From contig NZ_JAPNLE010000009.1 of the NCBI RefSeq assembly GCF_026627925.1, positions 1 through 64,000 on the forward strand: a stretch of DNA of 64,000 nt. Direction: 5' to 3'. Shown here piece after piece: positions 1 through 6,870 of the stretch. Below the pieces are notes generated by a model that had not been told where the DNA came from, did not search any database, and saw only the letters and a program-made list of their open reading frames with translations. Each line of letters begins with the position of its first letter. Position 1 is the first letter of the stretch. Position numbers and translations under genes: made by a program. Source of the DNA: Cupriavidus sp. D39 (lineage in GTDB: Bacteria; Pseudomonadota; Gammaproteobacteria; Burkholderiales; Burkholderiaceae).

Positions 1-467
1 GCCCACCACTTCGCCGGCTTGCCGGATGGGCCATACTGGAAGGGCGTGAAGACCTCGCCCATATTGCCTTTCTCGCGCAGGAATCCCCAGGGTTTGACAT
101 CCACTGCAGGTACGATGAACAGGGTCCAGACTTCCGCAGGGGTGCAGACAGCCGGCGCCCCTTCCGTGACAAGGATCACGCGATGGAAGGTGTCACCGGT
201 CAGGAAATTGCACCAGCGCACCTTGCGCATTTGAGCGTATTGGCGGGTCGCCTCCCAGTACCAGCCGAGTAGCACCAGCGACAGCGCCCAGCGCCACGGG
301 TGGTCGTGCAGGCCGCGATCGGGATCCGATCCGACGAAGCGATGCAGGTAGACGCGGATCCCGAACAGCGCGCAAACGAAGTAGCGCTCGAGGTAGGGTC
401 TGCCTTCCTCGCAGATGATCTTGACTGGCCGGCGAGCGGAATAGGCGAGCAGCAGGCGGCGGATCAT
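1..467 (-). CDS. Phage cupin-like protein, partial (runs off window edge)
   Basis: Reading frame open from an ATG at 467 to the window edge, so the C-terminus is missing. The visible 155 residues include LHDHPWRWALSLVLLGWYWE around residues 52-71, a His-X-His arrangement like the metal-binding strand of small cupins seen in phage genomes, and a second His in DTFHRVILV. The start overlaps the stop of the upstream 101-aa gene (ATGA at 467-464), which supports translation. No function can be assigned beyond a possible cupin fold. Confidence 0.7.
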   Translation of the reverse strand, partial: MIRRLLLAYSARRPVKIICEEGRPYLERYFVCALFGIRVYLHRFVGSDPDRGLHDHPWRWALSLVLLGWYWEATRQYAQMRKVRWCNFLTGDTFHRVILVTEGAPAVCTPAEVWTLFIVPAVDVKPWGFLREKGNMGEVFTPFQYGPSGKPAKWW

Positions 468-769
468 GCGAAGTGTCTCCCGTGGAGTTGGTCCAGCTTG
501 TCGACCTGGGCGCCAGTGAGCTGAGTCACCTTGCCGGTCTGCTGCGCCTCTACCAGCGAGCGAACGAATGACTGCTCCCAGTCGGTAAGATCTCGCGTAT
601 CGAGCATTCCCTCGAGCCGCTTGATCATGGTGGTGGTGCTAACGAGCATGCGGCTCTCCTTTGTGGTTGCTTGGGCCTCGAACCAGCGCACGTGCGCACG
701 GGCTGCAAGTACCATGGCGCCAACGAAGACGGCAGCCATGGCAAGCGGGGTGACCATCAGCCAGTTCAT
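464..769 (-). CDS. Small membrane-anchored phage protein, unknown function
   Basis: 101 residues. An N-terminal hydrophobic helix (about residues 4-24, VTPLAMAAVFVGAMVLAARA) is followed by a charged helical tail, as in a single-pass inner-membrane protein with a cytoplasmic coil. Its ATG overlaps the stop of the reverse transcriptase gene (769-766) and its stop overlaps the next gene, so it is translationally coupled within the leftward operon directly after the DGR. Not recognised as a family. Whether it belongs to the DGR or is simply the next phage gene is unknown. Confidence 0.7.
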   Translation of the reverse strand: MNWLMVTPLAMAAVFVGAMVLAARAHVRWFEAQATTKESRMLVSTTTMIKRLEGMLDTRDLTDWEQSFVRSLVEAQQTGKVTQLTGAQVDKLDQLHGRHFA

Positions 770-1962
770 GCCAGCTCCATCCGTGGCTGGTCCGCGGCGC
801 GGCGATAGGCCTTGGTGAGGTCGAAGTTCACGGCATGGCCGCGGCTGCGCACGATGTTTGCCAGCCGGGCGCGGTCTGTGTGGCTTCCCGTAGCCTGGCG
901 CAGCAAGCCGAAATAGCTGTTGGCGGAGGCATGGACATCGTCGGCATCCATTTGCTGCAGCCGCCTGGCACCTTCATTGACGGTGCGAGCCCGCGTAGTG
1001 CGCACCCACGGTCGGATGACCTGGCCGACGAAGTCGACGCCGCGGGAGATGGGCTGCAGGATCGTCTTGGCCGGATTGAGCCTGGCGCCCAGCTCGCGTG
1101 GCAAGAACGCCTCGATGTCATCATGGGCGGTGTTCAGCCATTGCGGCGATTCGTGCAGAAGCAGGAAGTCGTCCACGTATCGGATGTAATGCCTGCAGCG
1201 AACCTGATGCTTCGCATACTGGTCCAGTGCATCGAGATAGACGTTGGCGAAGAACTGGGACGAAAGGTTGCCGATCGGCAGCCCGCGATGCTTGGGCTGA
1301 TTCATGAGGCTCTTATGCGGCGGCACCAGCGCCATCAGCTCGGGCGGCGACTGCATCTGCACGCCAGGGCGTGGGTCATGCATCAGCACCAGGTCGGTCA
1401 ACCGCATCCACCACGGCTCGGTGACACGGGCAGCAAGCTGGGCGCGCAGGACGCGTTTGTCGATGCTGACGAAGAAGTTCGCAAGGTCGCATTTTAAGTA
1501 CCATGCCGGCCGTACCCAATTCTGCGTAATGCTGCGCACTTTGGCTTCGAGCCGGCGAGCAGCATACAGCGTGCCCCGGCCGGGGATGCAGGCGCAACTG
1601 TCGGCGATGAATGATGCATAGAACCGCGGGGAGATGCGGTTGTAGAGCAGGTGGTGCACGACGCGGTCGCGGAAGTCCGCAGCCCACACCTCCCGCGCCT
1701 TCGGGCGGGTGACCACGAAGCAGATCGAACGCCCGGGCTTGTAGCTGCCGTCCGCGAGCTCGTCGGCAAGCTGGCACAGGTTCCGCTCGAGGTGTTGCTC
1801 GAAGGCGAGGGCATTGTGAGTGTTGCGTTTGTTCTTGCGGCAGTCGAAGTACGCGACTACCAGGTCTTCGAAGGAGAAGCCAGCAGGCTCCGCATCGGTT
1901 TGATCTGCGGACGGCGCGGGCGCGAAACTCGTTGTTCTTGTGGTTGTTGTTCTGGTTGCCAT
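766..1962 (-). CDS. rt: DGR reverse transcriptase
   Basis: Group-II-like/DGR reverse transcriptase that would copy the TR RNA into mutagenised cDNA with Avd. Visible palm motifs: FRDRVVHHLL; motif A CDLANFFVSID; GLPIGNLSSQ, the DGR-type (I/L)GxxxSQ signature; catalytic YVDD; and the thumb-side SRGVDFVGQVI. It is the last component of the order targets-avd-TR-RT, the order of Bordetella phage BPP-1. The frame is open to an ATG at 2220, inside avd, and reads through the TR in a different frame from the target proteins. The first recognisable RT residues (SFEDLVVAYFDCRK) lie just after the TR. The ATG at 1962, inside the TR, is the nearest in-frame ATG and is used here; the true start is uncertain. 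YVDD replaces the more usual YMDD. The gene has no visible lesion. Confidence 0.93.
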   Translation of the reverse strand: MATRTTTTRTTSFAPAPSADQTDAEPAGFSFEDLVVAYFDCRKNKRNTHNALAFEQHLERNLCQLADELADGSYKPGRSICFVVTRPKAREVWAADFRDRVVHHLLYNRISPRFYASFIADSCACIPGRGTLYAARRLEAKVRSITQNWVRPAWYLKCDLANFFVSIDKRVLRAQLAARVTEPWWMRLTDLVLMHDPRPGVQMQSPPELMALVPPHKSLMNQPKHRGLPIGNLSSQFFANVYLDALDQYAKHQVRCRHYIRYVDDFLLLHESPQWLNTAHDDIEAFLPRELGARLNPAKTILQPISRGVDFVGQVIRPWVRTTRARTVNEGARRLQQMDADDVHASANSYFGLLRQATGSHTDRARLANIVRSRGHAVNFDLTKAYRRAADQPRMELA

Positions 1963-2011
1963 CGTTGAAGTTCTGATTCCACGCGTTGTTAGAGTTGCCC
2001 GCGTACTGCGT
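1903..2011 (-). repeat. DGR template repeat (TR)
   Basis: 109-bp near-copy of the 3' ends of the three target genes, lying between avd and the RT core on the same strand. Read in the target frame it would encode twelve Asn codons (eleven AAC and one AAT) where the targets are variable, flanked by constant QYAG and NEFRARAVRR. Aligned to VR1, VR2 and VR3, every difference sits at a T on the plus strand (A on the coding strand). The GC-rich 3' end (1903-1930) is identical in all copies and corresponds to the initiation-of-mutagenic-homing region. The spacer 2012-2182 between avd and TR has no gene of its own and probably belongs to the TR RNA. Confidence 0.95.
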
Positions 2012-2182
2012 CTATTCGTGCTATCTACGTCGCCTCGCCGAAGGCCTGAGCCGATCAGCGGGGAAACTGCGCCAGACCAGACCTGGTGACTCCCAGCGGT
2101 ATCTGTGGTGCGCATGGCGGTGGCCTTGTGAGCCAGCGGCACGACCAGATTAAAAATCGCACGGGCATGACCGCCTTGACGG

Positions 2183-2536
2183 TTATGCAACAGGCGACGA
2201 TGCGGACCTTCGCCATCCATTGGCTTGCTTCCCGATGCTGTTGGTGAGCAATACAGTCTTTGCGTACTGAGGCTTCGAGATGAGGCGCTTATCCACGGAC
2301 AGGCGCAACAGAAGCTCGGCCACCTGCAGGCGCTCGATCAGGTCCATGAGATGCGGAGCCTTCTCGCGTGCCGTGTTCGCCCGAAATATCAGGACAGTGA
2401 TCTTCACGCACTCATCACGGATGGTTCCGCCAATCGATGCCTTGTAGTCGCGGGGCATGTTTTTGGTGAGGTCCGTGACGGCGTCGAGCAGGTCGTACGC
2501 CACCTTGTAGATCGGGAGACTGGTATGGATGGCCAT
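2183..2536 (-). CDS. avd: DGR accessory variability determinant
   Basis: 117 residues, predicted all-helical. The N-terminus MAIHTSLPIYKVAYDLLDAV, then NMPRDYKASIGGTIRDECVK and ELLLRLSVDKRLIS, match the four-helix Avd/23S-rRNA-intervening-protein family (compare the IYK...L and P...R features). In characterised DGRs Avd forms a pentamer that binds the RT and TR RNA and is needed for mutagenic cDNA synthesis. It lies between the last target and the TR, as in BPP-1. No strong ribosome-binding site precedes the ATG at 2536, so it may rely on coupling to the upstream target gene, which ends 17 nt earlier. Confidence 0.9.
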   Translation of the reverse strand: MAIHTSLPIYKVAYDLLDAVTDLTKNMPRDYKASIGGTIRDECVKITVLIFRANTAREKAPHLMDLIERLQVAELLLRLSVDKRLISKPQYAKTVLLTNSIGKQANGWRRSASSPVA

Positions 2537-2553
2537 GCTGAATTACTGAATAA

Positions 2554-3027
2554 TCAAAGGACTAATCTGCGGACGGCGCGGGCGCGAAACTCGTAGCTCT
2601 TGCGGCCGTAGTACTGGGCGCCAACGCTGAAGTTCTGAAGCCACGCGTAGTTAGAGGGGCCCGCGTACTGCTCGCCGGACCAGTACCAGGCAGACTCGAA
2701 CTCCTCCTTGAGGTTGGCGAAGAGCAGCGACTGTTCGCGACGCGTGGGCAGCTCGCCGCCGGCGGCAGCTGCCCATTCCTTGGCCTGTTCCCAGGTGACG
2801 TCCTCGGCTGAGTCCGGCAGCAAGATCAGGTGGTGATCCGGCGCTCCATCCTTGCCAAGGATCAGGCCAGCATAGAGCTCGCCGGCAGCAAGGGCGGGGC
2901 GGTTTGCCGGCGGCGCCACGACGGGCGCTGCGATGCTGTCCAGGAACGCTCTCGCGATCGCCTTGACCGGCATCGTCACCTGGGCATCGCCAAGAGGGAA
3001 CGTCACGTTTTCTGCGACTTGTATCAT
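2554..3027 (-). CDS. DGR target protein 1 (DUF1566/C-type-lectin-like), carries VR1
   Basis: 157 residues from the ATG at 3027, which has GGAG 9 nt upstream; a GTG five codons earlier is an alternative. The N-terminal part is identical to target 2. A DUF1566/formylglycine-like fold is suggested by DVTWEQAKEWAAAAGGELPTR and AWYWSGEQYAG. The C-terminal 35 residues are the variable region: the template residues N-S-N-N become P-S-N-Y, and so on. The protein ends in RRLVL rather than the RRLLVIQ of the other two. There is no signal peptide or membrane segment, so it is a small soluble ligand-binding candidate whose surface is diversified. Confidence 0.92.
   Translation of the reverse strand: MIQVAENVTFPLGDAQVTMPVKAIARAFLDSIAAPVVAPPANRPALAAGELYAGLILGKDGAPDHHLILLPDSAEDVTWEQAKEWAAAAGGELPTRREQSLLFANLKEEFESAWYWSGEQYAGPSNYAWLQNFSVGAQYYGRKSYEFRARAVRRLVL
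2565..2671 (-). repeat. DGR variable repeat VR1
   Basis: 107 bp aligned without gaps to TR 1903-2009, with 16 differences, all at TR adenines (coding strand). The invariant GC-rich end is retained. Unlike VR2 and VR3 it is not followed by the GCAA-loop hairpin; avd starts shortly downstream. It may therefore be a poorer or inactive homing target, although it is the most diverged copy. Confidence 0.93.
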
Positions 3028-3058
3028 TGCTGTGCACTCCACTGAATGGGGAATGGGA

Positions 3059-3074
3059 GGCCGCTTGCGCGGCC
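3059..3074 (-). promoter_or_regulatory. Hairpin downstream of VR2 (DGR target-recognition candidate)
   Basis: Stem GGCCGC/GCGGCC (3059-3064 with 3069-3074), loop TTGC on plus and GCAA on minus, a GNRA-type tetraloop on the coding strand. It begins about 32 nt after the 3' end of VR2. BPP-1-type DGRs need a short stem with a GRNA loop just downstream of the VR for homing. Six base pairs is slightly shorter than usual. It could equally be a weak terminator, but no T-run follows. Confidence 0.7.
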
Positions 3075-3088
3075 ATTAAATGGATGAA

Positions 3089-3568
3089 TTACTGAATGAC
3101 CAACAATCTGCGGACGGCGCGGGCGCGAAACTCGTTGAGCTTGTGGTAGTTGCCCTGGCTGCCACCGAGGAAGTGCTGACCCCACGCGTTGGTAGAGGTG
3201 CCCGCGTACTGCTCGCCGGACCAGTACCAGGCAGACTCGAACTCCTCCTTGAGGTTGGCGAAGAGCAGCGACTGTTCGCGACGCGTGGGCAGCTCGCCGC
3301 CGGCGGCAGCTGCCCATTCCTTGGCCTGTTCCCAGGTGACGTCCTCGGCTGAGTCCGGCAGCAAGATCAGGTGGTGATCCGGCGCTCCATCCTTGCCAAG
3401 GATCAGGCCAGCATAGAGCTCGCCGGCAGCAAGGGCGGGGCGGTTTGCCGGCGGCGCCACGACGGGCGCTGCGATGCTGTCCAGGAACGCTCTCGCGATC
3501 GCCTTGACCGGCATCGTCACCTGGGCATCGCCAAGAGGGAACGTCACGTTTTCTGCGACTTGTATCAT
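3089..3568 (-). CDS. DGR target protein 2 (DUF1566/C-type-lectin-like), carries VR2
   Basis: 159 residues from the ATG at 3568 (GGAG 9 nt upstream). Identical to target 1 from the start through EQYAG. It then carries its own variable segment (TSTNAWGQHFLGGSQGNYHK) and ends NEFRARAVRRLLVIQ. A shared leader of about 60 bp, containing the hairpin, separates it from the gene upstream. Together with target 1 it offers two independently mutated binding surfaces on one scaffold. Confidence 0.92.
   Translation of the reverse strand: MIQVAENVTFPLGDAQVTMPVKAIARAFLDSIAAPVVAPPANRPALAAGELYAGLILGKDGAPDHHLILLPDSAEDVTWEQAKEWAAAAGGELPTRREQSLLFANLKEEFESAWYWSGEQYAGTSTNAWGQHFLGGSQGNYHKLNEFRARAVRRLLVIQ
3106..3212 (-). 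repeat. DGR variable repeat VR2
   Basis: 107 bp aligned without gaps to TR 1903-2009. Fourteen substitutions, all at TR adenines on the coding strand, including one in the Asp codon (GAT to GGT). Followed by the hairpin at 3059-3074. Confidence 0.93.
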
Positions 3569-3599
3569 TGCTGTGCACTCCACTGAATGGGGAATGGGA

Positions 3600-3615
3600 G
3601 GCCGCTTGCGCGGCC
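3600..3615 (-). promoter_or_regulatory. Hairpin downstream of VR3 (DGR target-recognition candidate)
   Basis: Second copy of the GGCCGC/GCGGCC stem (3600-3605 with 3610-3615) and GCAA loop on the coding strand, 31 nt after the 3' end of VR3 and 32 nt before the start of target 2. It is part of the 541-bp duplication. Confidence 0.7.
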
Positions 3616-3629
3616 ATTAAATGGATGAA

Positions 3630-4286
3630 TTACTGAATGACCAACAATCTGCGGACGGCGCGGGCGCGAAACTCGTTGCTCTTGTGGAGGTGGTTCTGGC
3701 CGCCATCGTCGAAGCCCTGACCCCACGCGTGGCTAGAGCTGCCCGCGTACTGCGTTGACGTCCAATACCAGGCCTCTTCGAATGCTTCCGCACCGCCAGC
3801 CTGAAACGCGGCCGCGCTGGTCTGTGCGGGCGATTTCTCGGTGTAGGGGTAGCCCACGGGCACGCTGCTAGGGTTCTCGCCATCGCGGAAGCCGGCGTAG
3901 TTGCCTGCGGTCGGCTTGAGGTTGCGATAGATGATCTCCGCCTCATCTCGCGCCGGCAGCCGCCAGTCGTGGTAGCCGTTGATCTGCAGGCCGAGCGCCC
4001 ACTTGGCCAGATCGCTGCCGGCTTCGGCCATGGCAACGGTGTTAGCCGCGCCGTCGAAGTAGCTGAGCGCGCCCTCAACGCGGCTGCGGTCGCTGTTCCA
4101 GACGATGTCGTCATGCTCGCCACCGTCCTTCGGTGCGACGACCAGGGCATAGATTTCTTCGCCCTGGCGGATCTGGCCTGCGTAGAAACCACCGCCGAGC
4201 GGATCGCCGGCAACAAGGGCAGCGACGGCTGCTTGGGTGATCGTGTTGCGCACTGCGCTTGCTTCAACTGCTGTGACTGCGTTCAT
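3630..4286 (-). CDS. DGR target protein 3 (DUF1566 domain), carries VR3
   Basis: 218 residues from the ATG at 4286, preceded by AGGAC. A longer relative of targets 1 and 2: N-terminal segment MNAVTAVEASAVRNTITQAA, a GGGFYAGQI strand, then the DUF1566 core (WALGLQINGYHDWRLPARDE, about residues 107-126), EEAWYWTSTQYAG, the variable region, and the constant NEFRARAVRRLLVIQ. A longer upstream reading frame exists but overlaps the preceding gene out of frame and is unlikely. It is first in the DGR cassette and probably the original target, with the shorter pair derived from a related scaffold. Confidence 0.9.
   Translation of the reverse strand: MNAVTAVEASAVRNTITQAAVAALVAGDPLGGGFYAGQIRQGEEIYALVVAPKDGGEHDDIVWNSDRSRVEGALSYFDGAANTVAMAEAGSDLAKWALGLQINGYHDWRLPARDEAEIIYRNLKPTAGNYAGFRDGENPSSVPVGYPYTEKSPAQTSAAAFQAGGAEAFEEAWYWTSTQYAGSSSHAWGQGFDDGGQNHLHKSNEFRARAVRRLLVIQ
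3647..3755 (-). repeat. DGR variable repeat VR3
   Basis: 109 bp aligned without gaps to TR 1903-2011. Fourteen substitutions, all at TR adenines on the coding strand. Homology also extends two bases further at the 5' side (QYAG codons), making VR3 the copy most like the TR at its edges. Confidence 0.94.
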
Positions 4287-4317
4287 GGTCTGTCCTCGTT
4301 GTTGAGTGGGTGCTGCG

Positions 4318-4629
4318 TTACGCGGCTTCTGCCAGCGGGAAGAGGGTGGGTTGTTCCGGATCGCCATCGATGAGATGGCCATTGATGTCCGACATGACGT
4401 GCACGCCGTCATAGCGAACCCACTGAATCCGGGTTTCGCCATTCGGACCCGCGCCGCGGAAGAGGCGGACCGGCTGCGCTGAAATCCGCTCGCGGTCATA
4501 CTCATCGACGCCGGCCTTTGTCAGTGGTACCGCCTCCTTCATGAAGGCGATCTCTAATTGGTCCATCTTCGCTACGTCGCCTCTTCGTGCTGCCTTGGCA
4601 GCCTGGCGCTTGATGTCGTCGATATTCAC
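4318..4629 (-). CDS. Phage protein of unknown function with possible clamp-binding motif
   Basis: 103 residues from a GTG at 4629 preceded by GAGG. Helical N-terminus (MNIDDIKRQAAKAARRGDVA), then a strand-rich region with RIQWVRYDG. The C-terminus contains EQPTLFPL. QPTLF fits the loose QxxLF pattern of bacterial sliding-clamp binding peptides, and the gene lies 13 bp downstream of the phage clamp gene. That link is inference. It sits between the clamp and the DGR targets in the same operon. Confidence 0.75.
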   Translation of the reverse strand: MNIDDIKRQAAKAARRGDVAKMDQLEIAFMKEAVPLTKAGVDEYDRERISAQPVRLFRGAGPNGETRIQWVRYDGVHVMSDINGHLIDGDPEQPTLFPLAEAA

Positions 4630-4642
4630 GGTGATTCCTCGG

Positions 4643-5713
4643 TTACATGCGGAGAGGTGCCAGCAGCCCGCGCCAGCTGCCGTCTTGAAGGAGATAGGCG
4701 CTGGGCGTATCGCCATCTGCCCACGAGATCAGAACATTCTCGGTCTTCACCTGACCGAGCAGGCGCAGCAGGCTCGGGCCGTCGAAGGAGCCTTCCAGGT
4801 GGGACTCCTCGCCACGCTCCTTGATCTCGAGCTCGGCATCGACGGCCTGATTTCCATCAGTGATGTTGATCGAGCAGACGTCATAGTCCTGCTCAAAGCG
4901 GATGACGCCCTTGATGTCGAAAAGTCGATGCAGTGGGCAGATCTGCAGTAGGGCCTCTCGGTTGAAAGAGACGTGCTGTTTGGGGACGGGAAGTGCGCGG
5001 CGCCATTCCATATACTTGGCGGGTGGGCGATTGCACACGACCTTCACGCCCGCGCGTCGCCCCACGATGTAGCGCTCAAAGATCTGGAAGTCCTCGACGC
5101 CGACGGATGCGAATAGCTCCGCTGCCTCGGCAGAGATGGGGACGCCGAACTCACCAGTGGCAATTGGAAGGCAGTTCGAGGCGAGCATGGCGCCATTCGA
5201 GGCAGTCACATGGATGGCGGCACCATCAGACTCAACCCACAGATTCCGCAAATATGGTCGCGCGTGCTCTTTGGGGCCAGCAACCGCGAAGGCGACCGTC
5301 GGGATAAGTGCAGTCAGGCCGGGGGCCGAGAACGTTGCAGCGGGGGTGCCCTCGATTTTCACTTCGGGATAACCAGCGCCAGGGATGGTGGGAAGGGTGA
5401 GGCGGCAAGAGCCGGCGCGGGCAATGACCTTGGAGTCCTTCTTGCTGAAGATCACCGAAGGGGCGCCGATGCTGGCGACGGCCTGAAGTTTGTCCGCAGG
5501 CAGGCACACATCCACGTCATCTGGGCCGATGCTGGCCGGCACTGTCGCAATGACAGTCAAGGAGAGGTCGGAGCCGGTCACGGCAAGGGTGGTGCCGCCG
5601 GCTTCTCCCTGAAGGCGGAGATGCGTAAGGATGTCAATGGGCGAGCGGGCGGCGGCAGCTTGCCCTGCGATCTTGAGCGCTTCGCTCAGTCTGTTTCCAG
5701 CAATGGAGAGCAT
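4643..5713 (-). CDS. dnaN: Phage-encoded DNA polymerase III beta sliding clamp
   Basis: 356 residues, close to the 366-370 of chromosomal DnaN, with the three-domain layout. Visible family features: LSIAGNRLSEALKIAGQA (domain 1), LPTIPGAGYPEV, ARPYLRNLWVE at the domain 1-2 link, and the C-terminal LLAPLRM that parallels the VMPMRL tail forming the partner-binding pocket. It would load on DNA as a ring and tether polymerase and repair enzymes. A phage copy may redirect the host replisome. Same leftward operon as the DGR, two genes upstream of target 3. Confidence 0.9.
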   Translation of the reverse strand: MLSIAGNRLSEALKIAGQAAAARSPIDILTHLRLQGEAGGTTLAVTGSDLSLTVIATVPASIGPDDVDVCLPADKLQAVASIGAPSVIFSKKDSKVIARAGSCRLTLPTIPGAGYPEVKIEGTPAATFSAPGLTALIPTVAFAVAGPKEHARPYLRNLWVESDGAAIHVTASNGAMLASNCLPIATGEFGVPISAEAAELFASVGVEDFQIFERYIVGRRAGVKVVCNRPPAKYMEWRRALPVPKQHVSFNREALLQICPLHRLFDIKGVIRFEQDYDVCSINITDGNQAVDAELEIKERGEESHLEGSFDGPSLLRLLGQVKTENVLISWADGDTPSAYLLQDGSWRGLLAPLRM

Positions 5714-5714
5714 C

Positions 5715-5954
5715 TCACTTTCCGTTCGGTGTATCCGCTGCAGCGGCGAGCTGGTCGCGAAGGATGGTCAGGCCGGCGAGCGCGTCTTGCGCCGCCTGGG
5801 TGAAGTACTTGCCGTGCTCGATGGCTGCGTCGATGGCACGAGCCATGTCCTGCGGCGTGGCATAGGCCGGGGGCTTTGCCGGCGCCAGACGCGAGCGCTC
5901 CATAAGCGCTAGGTTCGCGGCCATCGTGCGGGCACGGAAGTCGGGGAGGCTCAT
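5715..5954 (-). CDS. Small helical phage protein, unknown
   Basis: 79 residues, helix-rich (MSLPDFRARTMAANLALMER... DMARAIDAAIEHGKYFTQAA). Its ATG overlaps the preceding stop (ATGA at 5954-5951), and the clamp ATG follows its stop by one base, so all three are coupled. No family recognised. Confidence 0.65.
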   Translation of the reverse strand: MSLPDFRARTMAANLALMERSRLAPAKPPAYATPQDMARAIDAAIEHGKYFTQAAQDALAGLTILRDQLAAAADTPNGK

Positions 5955-6328
5955 GGTCTGTTATCTATTCCACAGTGCACGCAGGGGCCTGCATAGCGCA
6001 CCTGCTCGTTCATGAATCGCCCGCAACCGGCGCAGTTGGTGATTTCGTGGCTGGGCTTCCGGGGCTTTTGCAAGACGATCTCGGTACCGGCCAGCGCCTC
6101 GGTGCGGTTGATGTATTGCATGTCGACGGCAGGGCGGACCTTGGCATCGATGTACGCCTTGGGCCAGGGGATGTCCGTGGCGCGGAAGTCATGCTTGGCC
6201 TGGGCTTCCTCCTTCGAGTAGACCGCGGCTTTGCGCAGGTCTGTGGTGTAGCCCGCGCCATCGGGGCACCACCACAGCACGTCATTGCCGACATAGCTGC
6301 GGCTGTCCTGTAGGTAGTAGTCGGTCAT
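5951..6328 (-). CDS. Phage zinc-ribbon-like protein, unknown
   Basis: 125 residues from the ATG at 6328, which overlaps the upstream stop; an ATG four codons earlier is possible. The C-terminus has CAGCGRFMNEQ...CVHCG, two CxxC pairs consistent with a small zinc ribbon. The central part (SKEEAQAKHDFRATDIPWPKAYI) resembles phage proteins that pair a short beta domain with a zinc knuckle. Role unknown. Confidence 0.7.
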   Translation of the reverse strand: MTDYYLQDSRSYVGNDVLWWCPDGAGYTTDLRKAAVYSKEEAQAKHDFRATDIPWPKAYIDAKVRPAVDMQYINRTEALAGTEIVLQKPRKPSHEITNCAGCGRFMNEQVRYAGPCVHCGIDNRP

Positions 6329-6870
6329 GCTGCGCTCCACTCACGCTTTACCTGCTGGTGGGTCTTCTCCACGGCCTTCAGAGCGGCTTTGTAGCTGGCC
6401 TTCGCCTCCTTCTTGGTCGGGAACCATCCGCCTTCTACGTCGCGGTTATAGTCGCTCCCGCTCACGCGCCGGAACATGCGGTATTCCGTGCCGTACTCGC
6501 CAGTCGGGCTATTCCAGCCGGTCTGTTCGAACTCAGGCAGGCGCGCGCCGCACAGGAACTCGCCGAACGACTCCATGCAGTCCGCGTGCAGGTACTGCTC
6601 ATACCGGCTGCGCTTCCGCGGCGTCGGCAGCGATGCGATGGCCAGCGCTTTGCCCGCTTCGGTCACGCGGAACACGGTGTCGTCCTCGTGCAGGAAGCCG
6701 GGCCGGCGGGCGCGCTCCATCAGGTGCATGTCGCAGAGTTGCAGCAGGTACGGCATGTCCGAGTGCCCAGGGCTCGCGACGAAGTGGTTTCGATACGGCT
6801 CGCGCTGGAACTGGCTCACGCCAATCGTGTGTTGCAGCAGACTGATCTGGTAAGAGCTTGGCGCGATCAT
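6325..6870 (-). CDS. Phage hypothetical protein
   Basis: 181 residues. The N-terminal half (ISLLQHTIGVSQFQREPYRNHF, then DMPYLLQLCDMHLMERARRPG, DTVFRVTEAGKALA) has the pattern of a winged-helix domain. The C-terminal half ends in a Lys-rich helix (TKKEAKASYKAALKAVEKTH). Coupled to both neighbours by ATGA overlaps. Possibly DNA-binding, by fold impression only. Confidence 0.7.
   Translation of the reverse strand: MIAPSSYQISLLQHTIGVSQFQREPYRNHFVASPGHSDMPYLLQLCDMHLMERARRPGFLHEDDTVFRVTEAGKALAIASLPTPRKRSRYEQYLHADCMESFGEFLCGARLPEFEQTGWNSPTGEYGTEYRMFRRVSGSDYNRDVEGGWFPTKKEAKASYKAALKAVEKTHQQVKREWSAA

Larger units (their letters stand above)
2659..3678. repeat. Tandem duplication, 541-bp period (DGR target gene)
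   Basis: Positions 2659-3137 and 3200-3678 are identical by eye over 479 bp at an offset of 541 bp. The intervening 62 bp of each unit are the mutable parts of VR1 and VR2. The duplication covers the whole target gene, its leader, the hairpin and the constant part of the upstream VR. Boundaries inside VRs suggest recombination between VRs, or a recent unequal crossover. The units are distinguishable only where DGR mutagenesis acts. Confidence 0.93.

Noticed and set aside
766-2220. Retron or group II intron reverse transcriptase
   Set aside because: No msr/msd-like folded RNA or intron domain was seen; avd, TR and three VRs with adenine-only changes settle the DGR identity.
2554-4286. CRISPR-like repeats
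   Set aside because: Repeats are whole coding genes and 107-109 bp VRs, not short regular repeats with spacers.
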